64,000 bases of DNA from Pseudomonas sp. S09G 359. GTDB lineage: Bacteria > Pseudomonadota > Gammaproteobacteria > Pseudomonadales > Pseudomonadaceae. Below, in pieces: positions 29,192-38,121 of this stretch. Location: positions 4,369,501 to 4,433,500 of the forward strand of contig NZ_CP025263.1 in assembly GCF_002843605.1 (NCBI RefSeq), written 5' to 3'. The notes under the pieces were generated by a model. That model made no database searches. It worked only from the letters and a program-made list of their open reading frames with translations, and was not told the DNA's origin. The translations under genes and the position numbers were made by a program. Each line of letters opens with the position of its first letter. Position 1 is the first letter of the stretch.

Positions 29192-30408
29192 CCCCACAGC
29201 CCCATCTGCTGCGGCTGCGGGCGGTCACGCAGTTGTTCGCGCAGCAGCACACTGGTGCTTTCGGCCTGCTGCGGGTGGTAGTCGCTGGTAATGAAAAACG
29301 GCTTGGCCTTGGCCAGCACGCAACGCATGCGGGCCAGGTCTTCGAAACGGATCTTGCGTTCGCGGCGCAGGTCCACCAGGCGCTCGGTGGTGCGCAGGCC
29401 AATGCCCGGGATACGCGCGATCAGGTTCGGCTCGGCACGGTTCAAATCGAGGGGGAAGACGTCGCGGTGTTCCAGGGCCCAGGCCAGCTTGGGGTCGATG
29501 TCCAGGGCCAGGTGACCGGGGCCGTCAAACAGTTCGCCGGCGCTGAAGCCATAACTGCGCAGCAGGAAGTCCGCCTGGTACAAGCGGTGCTCGCGCATCA
29601 ATGGCGGCGCGGCCAGGGGCACGCTTTTCGGGCTATTGGGGATGGGGCTGAACGCCGAGTAATACACCCGGCGCAATTTGAAATTGCCATACAACGCCTG
29701 GGCACCGTGGAGGATGGTGCTGTCGTCGGTGTCGTCGGCGCCGACGATCATTTGCGTGCTCTGCCCGGCCGGCGCGAAACGCGGGCCACGCGGTTCATTC
29801 AGTACGGTCTGTTCGCCGGTATAGATGGTGTGCATCGCTTGCTTGATCGAGCCTATCTGCTTCTCCGGCGCCAGGGTTTGCAGGCTGGCATCGGTGGGCA
29901 GTTCGATATTCACGCTCAGGCGGTCAGCATAGCGCCCCGCCTCGGCAATCAGCGCCGGGTCGGCTTCGGGGATGGTCTTGAGGTGGATGTAACCGCGAAA
30001 GTCATGTTCTTCACGCAGCAGTTTGGCGACTCGCACCAGCTGCTCCATGGTGTAGTCGGGTGAACGGATGATGCCGGAGCTGAGGAACAGCCCGCTGACG
30101 CAATTGCGCCGGTAGAAATCCAGGGTCAGGCTGACCACCTCTTCCGGGCTGAAGCGTGCGCGGGGCACGTCACTGGAGCGGCGATTGACGCAGTATTGGC
30201 AGTCGTAGAGGCAGAAGTTGGTCAGCAACACCTTGAGCAGCGACACACAGCGCCCGTCGGGGGTATAGCTGTGGCAAATACCCATGCCATCGCTGGAGCC
30301 AAGCCCCGCCTTGCCCTCCGAGCTGCGCTTGGGCGCGCCGCTGCTGGCGCAGGAGGCGTCGTACTTGGCGGCGTCGGCGAGAATGCTGAGTTTTTCAATC
30401 AACTGCAT
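29188..30408 (-). CDS. Putative DNA modification/repair radical SAM protein (TIGR03916 type)
   Basis: This 406-residue protein has the radical-SAM cluster motif CLYDCQYCVNRR (CxxxCxxC) near residue 70. Typical downstream strands follow (GLFLSSGIIRS, IHLKTIPEADP), with a helix-hairpin-helix-like DNA-binding segment near the C terminus (NLIARIPGIGLRTTERLVDLRR). It is not the spore photoproduct lyase itself but a family predicted to repair or modify DNA. A good LexA box lies 16 bases upstream of the ATG, and the DUF4130 partner overlaps the stop, so an SOS-inducible two-gene repair operon is likely. Confidence 0.85.
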   Translation of the reverse strand: MQLIEKLSILADAAKYDASCASSGAPKRSSEGKAGLGSSDGMGICHSYTPDGRCVSLLKVLLTNFCLYDCQYCVNRRSSDVPRARFSPEEVVSLTLDFYRRNCVSGLFLSSGIIRSPDYTMEQLVRVAKLLREEHDFRGYIHLKTIPEADPALIAEAGRYADRLSVNIELPTDASLQTLAPEKQIGSIKQAMHTIYTGEQTVLNEPRGPRFAPAGQSTQMIVGADDTDDSTILHGAQALYGNFKLRRVYYSAFSPIPNSPKSVPLAAPPLMREHRLYQADFLLRSYGFSAGELFDGPGHLALDIDPKLAWALEHRDVFPLDLNRAEPNLIARIPGIGLRTTERLVDLRRERKIRFEDLARMRCVLAKAKPFFITSDYHPQQAESTSVLLREQLRDRPQPQQMGLWG

Positions 30409-30423
30409 GGGGGGCTACCGATA

Positions 30424-30439
30424 CTGGTTTTTTGTACAG
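30424..30439 (-). promoter_or_regulatory. LexA (SOS) box upstream of the radical-SAM gene
   Basis: On the coding strand the site reads CTGTACAAAAAACCAG, a CTG-N10-CAG operator whose CTGTA half fits the Pseudomonas consensus. It is embedded in a larger symmetry (GATACTG...CAGTATC, then GGGGGGCT...AGCCCCCC). It ends 16 bases before the ATG, where LexA binding would block transcription. Confidence 0.75.
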
Positions 30440-30474
30440 TATCAGGCAGCCCCCCGCGTCACAAGTGCAGCCTG

Positions 30475-31812
30475 TCAGCTGGCGGTGGCCAACAGCAGGT
30501 CCTGCACCGAACGGCCCTTGCCGTGGCGGCGGTCGTTTTCGTACAGCGACGCGGCAATTTCATCGGCGCGAATCGGCAGGATGGACAGCAAGGTATCGCT
30601 CAAACCGTGGCTGGCCTGGCTGAAACCCTGGATATAGATACCCGCCTTGCAACGTTCATCGGTCACGATGCGGTAGTCACGCGCCACCTCGAAGTCACCC
30701 ATATAGGTTTCCAACGGCGCCAACAGTTCACGGTGCATCTGGCGCTCGTAGCCGGTGGCCAGTACCACCGCGTCGTAATGATTGACGCTGATTTCGCCGG
30801 TGGCATTGTTGCGCAGGGTCAGTTCGATACCCAGCGGGCCTGCCACGGCCTTTTCCACCACGGTCATGGTGCGGAACGCATGGCGGGCGATGCCGGAAAC
30901 CTTCTGGCGATAGAAAATGCCGTAGATGCGCTCGATCAGGTCGAGGTCCACTACCGAATAGTTGGTGTTCTGGTATTCGGCGACCAGGCGCTGACGCTCG
31001 GCACCGACCTGTTGGAACACCAGGTCGGTAAAGGCCGGCGAGAACACTTCGTTGACGAATGGGCTGTCATCGGCGGGCTTGAGCGCCGAACCGCGCAAAA
31101 TCATGTCGACCTGCACCGATGGGTAGCTGTCGTTCAGGTCGATAAAGGCTTCGGCCGCGCTCTGGCCACCGCCGATGATCGCAATGCGCATCGCCTTGCC
31201 TTCGACACACGGCTGCTGTGCCATGCGCGCCAGGTATTGGGAGTGGTGGAACACACGGCTATCGTCCTTGAGCGCCTTGAACGCCTCGGGTACGCGCGGC
31301 GTGCCGCCGGCGCTGACCACCACCGAGCGGGTGGTGCGCACATGTTGCTCCCCCTCGGCATCGCGGGAAATCACGCGCAACGCCTCAACGTGCTGCTGAT
31401 GCAGGATCGGCTCGATCGCCAGCACTTCCTCGCCATAACGACCCTGGCCCTGGAACTGCGCCGCGACCCAGCGCAGGTAATCGTTGTACTCCATGCGGCA
31501 CGGGTAGAAGGTGCCCAGGTTGATGAAGTCCACCAGGCGGTCGTGGGCCTTGAGGTAGTTGACGAACGAGTAAGGGCTGGTGGGGTTGCGCAGTGTGACC
31601 AGGTCCTTGAGAAACGAAATCTGCAGCTCGCTCTGGGTCACCAGGGTATTGCCGTGCCAACGGTAGTCGGCCTGCTTGTCGAGAAACAGCGCGTCCAGCT
31701 TGCCGTGGGTTTTCTCTCGTTCCTGCAGGGCGATGGCCAGCGCCAGGTTCGATGGGCCGAAACCGATACCGATAAGGTCGTGAACCGCGGGCGAAGCAAT
31801 TGCCTGTGTCAT
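30475..31812 (-). CDS. pvdA: L-ornithine N5-monooxygenase PvdA (pyoverdine synthesis)
   Basis: This 445-residue FAD/NADPH enzyme hydroxylates the side-chain nitrogen of ornithine, giving the hydroxamate precursor used in pyoverdine. The N terminus VHDLIGIGFGPSNLALAIAL holds the FAD site. IIGGGQSAAEAFIDL near residue 215 is the NADPH motif, and ATGYERQ near the C terminus is the family signature. ATG 31812 follows AGAGGA and gives the length of known PvdA (443 in P. aeruginosa); the longer frame upstream is leader. A PvdS-type box lies 84 bases upstream. The order pvdA-fpvI-pvdRT-opmQ matches the P. aeruginosa locus. Confidence 0.95.
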   Translation of the reverse strand: MTQAIASPAVHDLIGIGFGPSNLALAIALQEREKTHGKLDALFLDKQADYRWHGNTLVTQSELQISFLKDLVTLRNPTSPYSFVNYLKAHDRLVDFINLGTFYPCRMEYNDYLRWVAAQFQGQGRYGEEVLAIEPILHQQHVEALRVISRDAEGEQHVRTTRSVVVSAGGTPRVPEAFKALKDDSRVFHHSQYLARMAQQPCVEGKAMRIAIIGGGQSAAEAFIDLNDSYPSVQVDMILRGSALKPADDSPFVNEVFSPAFTDLVFQQVGAERQRLVAEYQNTNYSVVDLDLIERIYGIFYRQKVSGIARHAFRTMTVVEKAVAGPLGIELTLRNNATGEISVNHYDAVVLATGYERQMHRELLAPLETYMGDFEVARDYRIVTDERCKAGIYIQGFSQASHGLSDTLLSILPIRADEIAASLYENDRRHGKGRSVQDLLLATAS

Positions 31813-31895
31813 TCCAGTGTCCTCTGGATAAGCCCCTTGGCGGTGGGGCGGGAATACCTTCAAGACCTGCACAACAGGTCGTGTGTTGATAGGAA

Positions 31896-31919
31896 ACGAG
31901 GACAATGAAATAAAATTTA
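31896..31919 (-). promoter_or_regulatory. Iron-starvation (PvdS) box upstream of pvdA
   Basis: On the minus strand the sequence is GCTAAAT, then 16 bases, then CGT: an exact TAAAT-N16-CGT iron-starvation box recognised by the ECF sigma factor PvdS. It lies 84 bases before the pvdA start, inside the pvdA-fpvI gap. Confidence 0.85.
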
Positions 31920-31931
31920 GCCAATCGCTGA

Positions 31932-32414
31932 TCAGTGCGCGTCCCACTCGCGCATCCGTACCCGGCAATGCTTCATGGCATTGACGATGTGTTTTTCCAC
32001 CAGGGCGCGGGAAATACTCAGGCGCTCGGCGATTTGCAGATGAGTCAAACCGTCGAGTTTGCGCAGCAGGAAGCTGTCGCGACACACCGCTGGCAACTCG
32101 GCCAGGGCGCGCTCGAGCATTTCCAGGCGCTGGCCGTGATCGTGGGTAGTGTGGGGTGAACAGGCAGCAAAGCGCTCTTCGCTGTCCAGCACCTCCAGCG
32201 GTTCGACCAGGCGCAGCGCGTTGCGCCGGTGTCCGTCGATCACCAGGTTCAATGCCGTGCGATACAGGAATGCGCGGGGTTGTTCGATGGGAATATCGCT
32301 GGAACGCTCAAGCACTCGGACATAAGCGTCATGCACCACATCTTCGGCGACCTGGCGGTTGCCCAGCTTGGCGTTCAGGAAACACACCAGCTCGCGATAG
32401 TAGTTTTCCAACAT
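31932..32414 (-). CDS. fpvI: ECF sigma factor FpvI
   Basis: This 160-residue sigma-70 family ECF factor has region 2 (LVCFLNAKLGNRQVAEDVVHDAYVRVLE and PRAFLYRTALNLVIDGHRR) and region 4 (LPAVCRDSFLLRKLDGLTHLQIAERLSIS). In P. aeruginosa FpvI directs transcription of the ferripyoverdine receptor gene fpvA. I prefer FpvI to PvdS because the length is about 160 rather than 187 residues, the sequence is of the FecI branch and it sits between pvdA and pvdRT-opmQ, as in P. aeruginosa. No anti-sigma fpvR gene lies beside it. A Fur-like site lies about 92 bases upstream. Confidence 0.88.
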   Translation of the reverse strand: MLENYYRELVCFLNAKLGNRQVAEDVVHDAYVRVLERSSDIPIEQPRAFLYRTALNLVIDGHRRNALRLVEPLEVLDSEERFAACSPHTTHDHGQRLEMLERALAELPAVCRDSFLLRKLDGLTHLQIAERLSISRALVEKHIVNAMKHCRVRMREWDAH

Positions 32415-32505
32415 GACTCCCGACCGCCGGAGAGGGGCGGTATCCGTTCCTTAAATGTCTGAAAATGACAGCCCATTGCATAGTGGCAGTTTGGGTAAGT
32501 GCAAT

Positions 32506-32520
32506 TTATAGTAATTCTCA
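32506..32520 (-). promoter_or_regulatory. Probable Fur box upstream of fpvI
   Basis: On the minus strand the site reads TGAGAAT-T-ACTATAA, matching 11 of 14 positions of the 7-1-7 Fur core (TGATAAT-N-ATTATCA). Fur repression of fpvI under iron sufficiency is established in P. aeruginosa. The match here is by eye. Confidence 0.5.
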
Positions 32521-32574
32521 TCTACTTTTAAAGAAGTCTTGCGTCAACGGTGGTTTTTTTTTTACGTATTGCAC

Positions 32575-32595
32575 CTGTTACACAGTGTGTAACAG
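32575..32595. promoter_or_regulatory. Perfect 21-bp palindrome beside the pvdR promoter
   Basis: CTGTTACAC-AGT-GTGTAACAG is perfectly symmetric with 9-base arms. It ends two bases before the PvdS box of pvdR, so a bound protein would touch the sigma factor's -35 contact. I do not recognise the cognate regulator. Confidence 0.55.
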
Positions 32596-32597
32596 CC

Positions 32598-32621
32598 TAA
32601 ATCCCCGGACTATTCTCTCGT
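32598..32621 (+). promoter_or_regulatory. Iron-starvation (PvdS) box upstream of pvdR
   Basis: The plus strand reads TAAAT, 16 bases, CGT: an exact iron-starvation box, 55 bases before the pvdR start. Together with the minus-strand box at 31896 it puts both arms of this divergent locus under PvdS control. Confidence 0.85.
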
Positions 32622-32676
32622 TTAACAGTCAGCTCCCCGCACCTGCGGCCCGAACTTTCCTGGCTGGAACCTAAGC

Positions 32677-33846
32677 ATGAAACGCCCTCGACCTGCCCGA
32701 CGCGCCCTGCTTGTTGTCGCGTGCCTTGTCCCCATCATCGCCGTCGCTGCCTGGCAGGTACTGCCGCCCGGGCGTGACAGCCTGACCACCGTCACCGTCA
32801 CCCGCGGCAATATCGAAAACAGCGTCACCGCGCTGGGCACCCTGCAACCGCGCCGTTATGTCGATGTGGGCGCCCAGGCGTCCGGGCAGATCCGCAAGAT
32901 CCACGTTGAGGCCGGCGACCAGATCCAGGAAGGCCAACTGCTGGTCGAGATCGACCCCTCTACGCAAAAGGCCAAGCTTGACGCCAGCCGCTATTCGATC
33001 GAAAACCTCAAGGCTCAATTGCAGGAGCAGCAAGCCCAGCACGAACTGGCGCGCCAGAAATACCAGCGCCAGCAGCGCCTGGCCGCCGGCAATGCGACCC
33101 GCGAAGAAGACGTGCAAACCGCCAAGGCCGAGTTGAGCGCCACCCAGGCCCGGGTCGAGATGTTCCGTGCACAGATCCTCCAGGCCCAAGCCAGCCTGCG
33201 CAGTGACGAGGCGGAGTTGGGCTATACGCGCATCTATGCGCCGATGACCGGCACCGTGGTGGCGGTGGATGCGCGGGTCGGCCAGACCCTCAATGCCCAG
33301 CAGCAGACGCCATTGATCCTGCGTATCGCCAAACTGTCGCCGATGACCGTGTGGGCGGAGGTTTCCGAAGCCGATATCGGCCATGTCAAACCCGGCATGA
33401 CCGCCTACTTCACCACCCTCAGCGGCGGCAACCGGCGCTGGACCAGTACCGTCCGGCAGATCCTGCCGATCCCGCCCAAGCCGCTCAATGAGACCCAGGG
33501 CAGCGGCAGCCCGACCAGCTCCAGCAAAAGCGGCACTGGCCGGGTGGTGCTGTACACCGTGCTGCTGGATGTGGACAACAGCGACAACGCCTTGATGGCG
33601 GAAATGACCACCCAGGTGTTTTTTGTCGCAGACCAGGCCAGGGACACGCTTACGGTGCCGGTCGCCGCGTTGCAGGGGACGGCGAATGCCGACCGGCAGA
33701 TCGCCCGTGTGGTGGCGCAAAACGGCCGTATCGAAACCCGCGAAGTACGCCTGGGCATCAGCGACCGCCTGCGCGTGCAAGTGCTCGACGGCCTGCACGA
33801 AGGCGATCACCTGTTGATCGGCCCGGCCGACGGCAATGGGGGCTGA
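32677..33846 (+). CDS. pvdR: Pyoverdine efflux adaptor PvdR (MacA type)
   Basis: This 389-residue periplasmic adaptor belongs to the MacA family. It has one N-terminal membrane anchor ([19 protein letters not shown]), the lipoyl half-motif [26 protein letters not shown], a helical hairpin with Gln/Ala-rich repeats near residues 100-170 and the second lipoyl half-motif [14 protein letters not shown]. With PvdT and OpmQ it recycles or secretes pyoverdine from the periplasm. The PvdS box upstream supports co-expression with siderophore synthesis. It overlaps the pvdT ATG by 11 bases. Confidence 0.92.
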   Translation: MKRPRPARRALLVVACLVPIIAVAAWQVLPPGRDSLTTVTVTRGNIENSVTALGTLQPRRYVDVGAQASGQIRKIHVEAGDQIQEGQLLVEIDPSTQKAKLDASRYSIENLKAQLQEQQAQHELARQKYQRQQRLAAGNATREEDVQTAKAELSATQARVEMFRAQILQAQASLRSDEAELGYTRIYAPMTGTVVAVDARVGQTLNAQQQTPLILRIAKLSPMTVWAEVSEADIGHVKPGMTAYFTTLSGGNRRWTSTVRQILPIPPKPLNETQGSGSPTSSSKSGTGRVVLYTVLLDVDNSDNALMAEMTTQVFFVADQARDTLTVPVAALQGTANADRQIARVVAQNGRIETREVRLGISDRLRVQVLDGLHEGDHLLIGPADGNGG

Positions 33847-35821
33847 GTTGAGCACGCCCCTGATCGAACTCAAGCACATCCGCAAATCCTACGGCGGCGG
33901 CGACAGCCCGCAGGTCGACGTATTGCGTGGCATCGACCTGTCGATCCATGCCGGGGAATTCGTAGCCATTGTCGGCGCCTCCGGCTCCGGTAAATCCACG
34001 CTGATGAATATCCTCGGCTGCCTCGATCGCCCGAGCACCGGCGACTACCTGTTCGCCGGGGAAAACGTTGCGCACCTGGGCAGCGACGAACTGGCCTGGC
34101 TACGCCGCGAAGCGTTCGGTTTCGTGTTCCAGGGCTACCACCTGATCCCGTCGGGCTCGGCCCAGGAAAACGTCGAGATGCCGGCGATCTATGCCGGTAT
34201 CAGCGCCACCGAACGGCATGCCCGCGCCAGCGCCCTGCTCACCCGCCTGGGCCTGGCCGAGCGTACCGCCAACCGTCCGCACCAGTTGTCCGGCGGCCAG
34301 CAACAGCGCGTATCGATTGCCCGCGCGCTGATGAACGGCGGCCATATCATCCTCGCCGATGAACCCACCGGCGCCCTCGACAGCCACAGCGGTGCCGAGG
34401 TCATGACCCTGCTCGACGAATTGGCCAGCCAGGGCCACGTGGTCATCCTGATTACCCACGACCGCGAAGTGGCGGCACGGGCCAACCGCATCATCGAAAT
34501 CCGCGATGGCTTGATCATCAGCGACTCGGCCGAACATGCAACCTACGTTGCCGCCCCTGCCAATAGCCAGGCGCTGCAAGCCGTGGACCTGCGCCAGCGC
34601 CTGGTCGACGGCGCCGAACACAACGGCGCGTGGAAAGCCGAACTGGTAGACGCGGTGCAAGCGGCCTGGCGGGTAATGTGGATCAACCGTTTTCGCACGG
34701 CGCTGACCCTGCTGGGGATCATCATCGGCGTGGCGTCGGTGGTGGTGATGCTGGCGGTGGGTGAAGGCAGCAAGCGCCAGGTCATGGCGCAGATGGGCGC
34801 CTTTGGCTCCAATATCCTCTACCTCAGCGGCGCCTCGCCCAACCCGCGCACCCCCTTGGGCATCGTCACCCTCAACGATGTCGCGGCACTGGCGACGTTG
34901 CCTCAGGTCAAGCGCATCATGCCGGTCAACGGCAGCAAGGCCGGCGTGCGCTATGGCAACCTCGACTACCTGGCGTATGTGGGCGGTAACGACACCAACT
35001 TCCCGGACATCTTCAATTGGCCGGTGGTGGAAGGCAGCTATTTCACCGCCGCCGACGAGCGCAGCGGCGCCACCGTGGCGGTGATCGGCCACCGTATCCG
35101 CGAGAAACTGTTCAAGGGCCAGGTCAACCCGATCGGCCAATACATCCTGATTGAGAACGTGCCGTTCCAGGTCATCGGTGTGCTCGCTGAAAAAGGCGCG
35201 GCCTCCGGCGACAAGGACAGCGACGACCGCATCGCCATCCCCTACACCGCCGCCAGCGTACGCCTGTTCGGCAGCTACGACCCGGAGTACGTGGTGATTG
35301 CTGCAGCGGATGCGCGCAGGGTCCACGAAGCCGAAGTGGCGATCGACCAGTTGATGCAAAGGCTGCACAACGGCAAGCGCGACTACGAACTGACCAACAA
35401 CGCCGCGATGATCCAGGCCGAAGCCCACACCCAGAACACCCTGTCGCTGATGCTCGGCTCGATTGCCGCGATTTCCCTGCTGGTGGGTGGCATCGGTGTG
35501 ATGAACATCATGCTGATGACCGTGCGCGAGCGCACCCGCGAAATCGGCATCCGCATGGCCACCGGCGCCCGGCAGCGCGACATCCTGCGTCAGTTCCTCA
35601 CCGAAGCGGTGATGCTCTCGGTGGTCGGCGGCCTGTGCGGTATCGCCCTGGCCCTGCTGGTGGGCGGCGTGCTCGTGTTGGCTAAGGTGGCGGTGCAGTT
35701 TTCCCTGGTGGCGGTGCTGGGCGCATTTGCTTGTGCGCTGGTCACCGGTGTCGTATTCGGCTTTATGCCGGCCCGTAAAGCTGCCCGGCTCGATCCGGTT
35801 AAGGCGTTGACCAGTGAATAA
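33836..35821 (+). CDS. pvdT: Pyoverdine efflux ABC transporter PvdT (MacB type)
   Basis: This protein of about 660 residues fuses an N-terminal ATPase to a MacB-type four-helix membrane domain. Walker A is GASGSGKST near residue 48, then [15 protein letters not shown] and [15 protein letters not shown]. The first membrane helix is [24 protein letters not shown] (about 285-308), followed by a large periplasmic domain and three C-terminal helices ([33 protein letters not shown]). The start is uncertain: ATG 33836 overlaps pvdR, while a TTG at 33848 has GGGGG five bases upstream and gives a protein closer to the known N terminus. Confidence 0.92.
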   Translation: MGAELSTPLIELKHIRKSYGGGDSPQVDVLRGIDLSIHAGEFVAIVGASGSGKSTLMNILGCLDRPSTGDYLFAGENVAHLGSDELAWLRREAFGFVFQGYHLIPSGSAQENVEMPAIYAGISATERHARASALLTRLGLAERTANRPHQLSGGQQQRVSIARALMNGGHIILADEPTGALDSHSGAEVMTLLDELASQGHVVILITHDREVAARANRIIEIRDGLIISDSAEHATYVAAPANSQALQAVDLRQRLVDGAEHNGAWKAELVDAVQAAWRVMWINRFRTALTLLGIIIGVASVVVMLAVGEGSKRQVMAQMGAFGSNILYLSGASPNPRTPLGIVTLNDVAALATLPQVKRIMPVNGSKAGVRYGNLDYLAYVGGNDTNFPDIFNWPVVEGSYFTAADERSGATVAVIGHRIREKLFKGQVNPIGQYILIENVPFQVIGVLAEKGAASGDKDSDDRIAIPYTAASVRLFGSYDPEYVVIAAADARRVHEAEVAIDQLMQRLHNGKRDYELTNNAAMIQAEAHTQNTLSLMLGSIAAISLLVGGIGVMNIMLMTVRERTREIGIRMATGARQRDILRQFLTEAVMLSVVGGLCGIALALLVGGVLVLAKVAVQFSLVAVLGAFACALVTGVVFGFMPARKAARLDPVKALTSE

Positions 35822-37229
35822 ACGATCCATGCCCACGCACCTGACCCTGCTCAGCGTGTGCCTGTTACTCAGTGCCTGTGCCGCACCCCCGGCCAGCGTC
35901 GACAGTGGTATCGCGCCGCCCACCGCCTGGCAGTTTGCCGAGCGTGACGCCGCCCAAGCCACCAACCAACGCTGGTGGACGCAGTTTGGCAGCCCGCAGC
36001 TCAACCGTCTGGTCGACCAGGCCCGGCGGGATAGTTTCGACGTAGCCGCAGCCATAGCCCGGGTGCGCCAGGCCCAGGCGAGTGCGGTGATCGCCGGCGC
36101 ACCGTTGTTGCCGGAGGTCAATTTCAATCTCAACGCCAGCCGCCAGAAACTGCTGCGCGGCAAAGGCGGGCCGGACCTGGATGCGACACAAAGCGACGAC
36201 GTGGCCGACAGCTTCGGCGCCAACCTTACCGCCAGTTATGAAGTGGACTTCTGGGGCGGCCGCGCCGCCGCGCGTGATAGCGCCCTGCACAGTTTACGCG
36301 CCAGCGAGTTTGACCAGGCGACCGTGGAACTGACCTTGCTCGGCAATGTGGCCGACCGTTACGCGCAAACCCTTGCCGCGCGCCAGCGCCAGCAGATTGC
36401 CGAACTGAACCTGGCCAACGCGCGCAACGTACTCGGGCTGGTGCAAACGCGCTATGACGCCGGGTCGGCCACCGCCCTGGAACTGGCCCAACAGAAAAGC
36501 CTGGTGGCCAGCCAGCAGCGTCAATTGCCGTTGATCCAGCAACTGGCCGAAGAGTCCACGATCACCCTCGCCGCCCTCCTCGGCCAGCCGGTGCAAGCGC
36601 TGGACCTGGGCACCGAGCCGTTCCAGGCGTTGACCTGGCCGGGCATCGGTGCCGGCCTGCCCAGCCAGTTGCTCAGCCGCCGCCCCGACATCGCCAAGGC
36701 CGAAGCGCAACTGGCGGCGGCGCAGGCTGACGTCAGCGTGGCGCGGGCCGCCATGCTGCCAGCCGTCACCTTGGGCGCCACCTTGGGCTCCGACGCCTAC
36801 AAGGCCGTGGAAATCCTGCGCAGCCCTTACTACACGCTGACCGCCGGGCTGGTCGGGCCGATCTTCAACAATGGCCGTCTAAGCGCCGAGCGCGACAAGG
36901 CCCGCGCCCGCCAGGACGAGCTGCTGGAAACCTATCGCGGCGCGATCATCAACGGCTTCGCCGACGTCGAAAAGGCGCTGAGCAGCATCACGCGCCTGGA
37001 CCAGCAGCGCCAATGGCAGGCCGAAGAACTGCAGCACGCCCAGGACGCCTTCGAAATCGCCGAAAGCCGCTACCAGGCGGGGGCAGAAGATCTGCTCAGC
37101 GTGCTGGAAACCCAGCGCACGCTGTATACGGCCCAGGATATGAACGTGCAGCTGCGCTTGTCTCGACTCCAGGCCAGCATTGCCCTGTACAAGGCACTGG
37201 GTGGGGGCTGGAGTGCCGATACGCCCTAA
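35814..37229 (+). CDS. opmQ: Outer-membrane efflux protein OpmQ
   Basis: This 471-residue lipoprotein is the outer-membrane channel (OprM/NodT family) of the PvdRT-OpmQ pump. The signal sequence ends in a lipobox, LLLSACA, with the acylated Cys at about residue 22. Two homologous halves carry typical motifs such as [58 protein letters not shown] and [24 protein letters not shown]. The GTG at 35814 is preceded by AAGGCG and overlaps the pvdT stop. An ATG at 35829 would still leave a signal peptide but lacks a ribosome site. Confidence 0.92.
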   Translation: MNKRSMPTHLTLLSVCLLLSACAAPPASVDSGIAPPTAWQFAERDAAQATNQRWWTQFGSPQLNRLVDQARRDSFDVAAAIARVRQAQASAVIAGAPLLPEVNFNLNASRQKLLRGKGGPDLDATQSDDVADSFGANLTASYEVDFWGGRAAARDSALHSLRASEFDQATVELTLLGNVADRYAQTLAARQRQQIAELNLANARNVLGLVQTRYDAGSATALELAQQKSLVASQQRQLPLIQQLAEESTITLAALLGQPVQALDLGTEPFQALTWPGIGAGLPSQLLSRRPDIAKAEAQLAAAQADVSVARAAMLPAVTLGATLGSDAYKAVEILRSPYYTLTAGLVGPIFNNGRLSAERDKARARQDELLETYRGAIINGFADVEKALSSITRLDQQRQWQAEELQHAQDAFEIAESRYQAGAEDLLSVLETQRTLYTAQDMNVQLRLSRLQASIALYKALGGGWSADTP

Positions 37230-37332
37230 CAAAAAATCGGATTTCCCACGAATCGTGCCTTAAAATCCTACATTCTTTGACCCGAGGTCCTTGGTAAAAA
37301 GCCGTCCCTAAACGGCTGCCCGGTACCTCGTG

Positions 37333-38094
37333 ATGAAACCCAGCGTTCTGGTAAAAAGCCTGACGTTTGTCTGCCTGTGGCTGACAGCAAGTCCCGCCCC
37401 TGCCAACCCACTGATTGCACCCACCGCGATTGACTGGTTGCTGGACTGCCCCTTCTCCGGCTTCGCACGACCGGACCCCGAGGTGCTGGAACGCACCCAG
37501 TGCGCCAGTGTGAGCGTGCCCCGCGACTATGCCGCGCCTAAGCGCGGCAGCGTGCGCCTGGCCATGACCCGTGTCGGTGCGCGTGAACCGCTCAGCCGCG
37601 AAGGCGTGGTGTTCATTCAGGGCGGCGAGCCTCAAAAAGGCCAGGCTGCAACGTTCGTCATCCACCTAGTCAGCCGTTGGAAGTCCTACGCCACCCCGGC
37701 CTACCGCACACTCACCAACCGGTATGACGTCATCGAGCTGAGCCCTCGCGACCTGAGCCAGGAAAACGGTATCGAGCAGGCGGCGCGCGATATGGAATTC
37801 GTGCGTGCGCAGCTGGGCGAGGCACGGCTCTATTACCTCGGCAACGACACCGCCGCGCGGTTGGGCAGCCGCTATGCCACGCTGTTCTCAGAGAACGTCG
37901 CACGCATGGTGTTGGTCAACGCCGGGCGCGGTGCGCCAGCCAGTCTCGGCATTGAACAATTACGCCTCAAAGACTCGACTCGGCCTGCAACTGTCGGTGC
38001 CGGGTGCGTCAACCAATGGGTCGGGGATTTTCTGGTTTACGGTAAACAGCCACCGCCGTCTACGCGCTGTCTTGATTCAGGCAGTTGGGATTAG
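37333..38094 (+). CDS. Truncated, catalytically degenerate alpha/beta-hydrolase (TAP-like)
   Basis: This 253-residue protein has a signal peptide of about 25 residues (ending PAPA) and resembles the first half of tripeptidyl-aminopeptidase-like alpha/beta-hydrolases, which are usually much longer. The three landmarks are all altered. The oxyanion HGGPG becomes IQGGEPQKG, the DPRGxGxS block becomes ELSPRDLSQENG, and the nucleophile elbow GxSYGG becomes LGNDTAARLGSRYA with no serine at the usual place. The helix after the elbow (LFSENVARMVLVNAGRG) is well kept. It is either a decaying gene or a secreted pseudoenzyme. It lies between opmQ and a LysR gene. Confidence 0.6.
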   Translation: MKPSVLVKSLTFVCLWLTASPAPANPLIAPTAIDWLLDCPFSGFARPDPEVLERTQCASVSVPRDYAAPKRGSVRLAMTRVGAREPLSREGVVFIQGGEPQKGQAATFVIHLVSRWKSYATPAYRTLTNRYDVIELSPRDLSQENGIEQAARDMEFVRAQLGEARLYYLGNDTAARLGSRYATLFSENVARMVLVNAGRGAPASLGIEQLRLKDSTRPATVGAGCVNQWVGDFLVYGKQPPPSTRCLDSGSWD

Positions 38095-38121
38095 AATGCC
38101 GCATTCATCCCCGGGGGCTTC

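Noticed and set aside
31932..32414. Sigma factor gene considered as pvdS
   Set aside because: The length (160 residues), FecI-like region 4 and position between pvdA and pvdRT fit FpvI better; PvdS is longer and is usually beside pvdL.
34100..36223. A 707-codon open frame opposite pvdT and opmQ
   Set aside because: It is an antisense shadow. The plus strand carries Walker, signature and outer-membrane efflux protein motifs, and the shadow has none.
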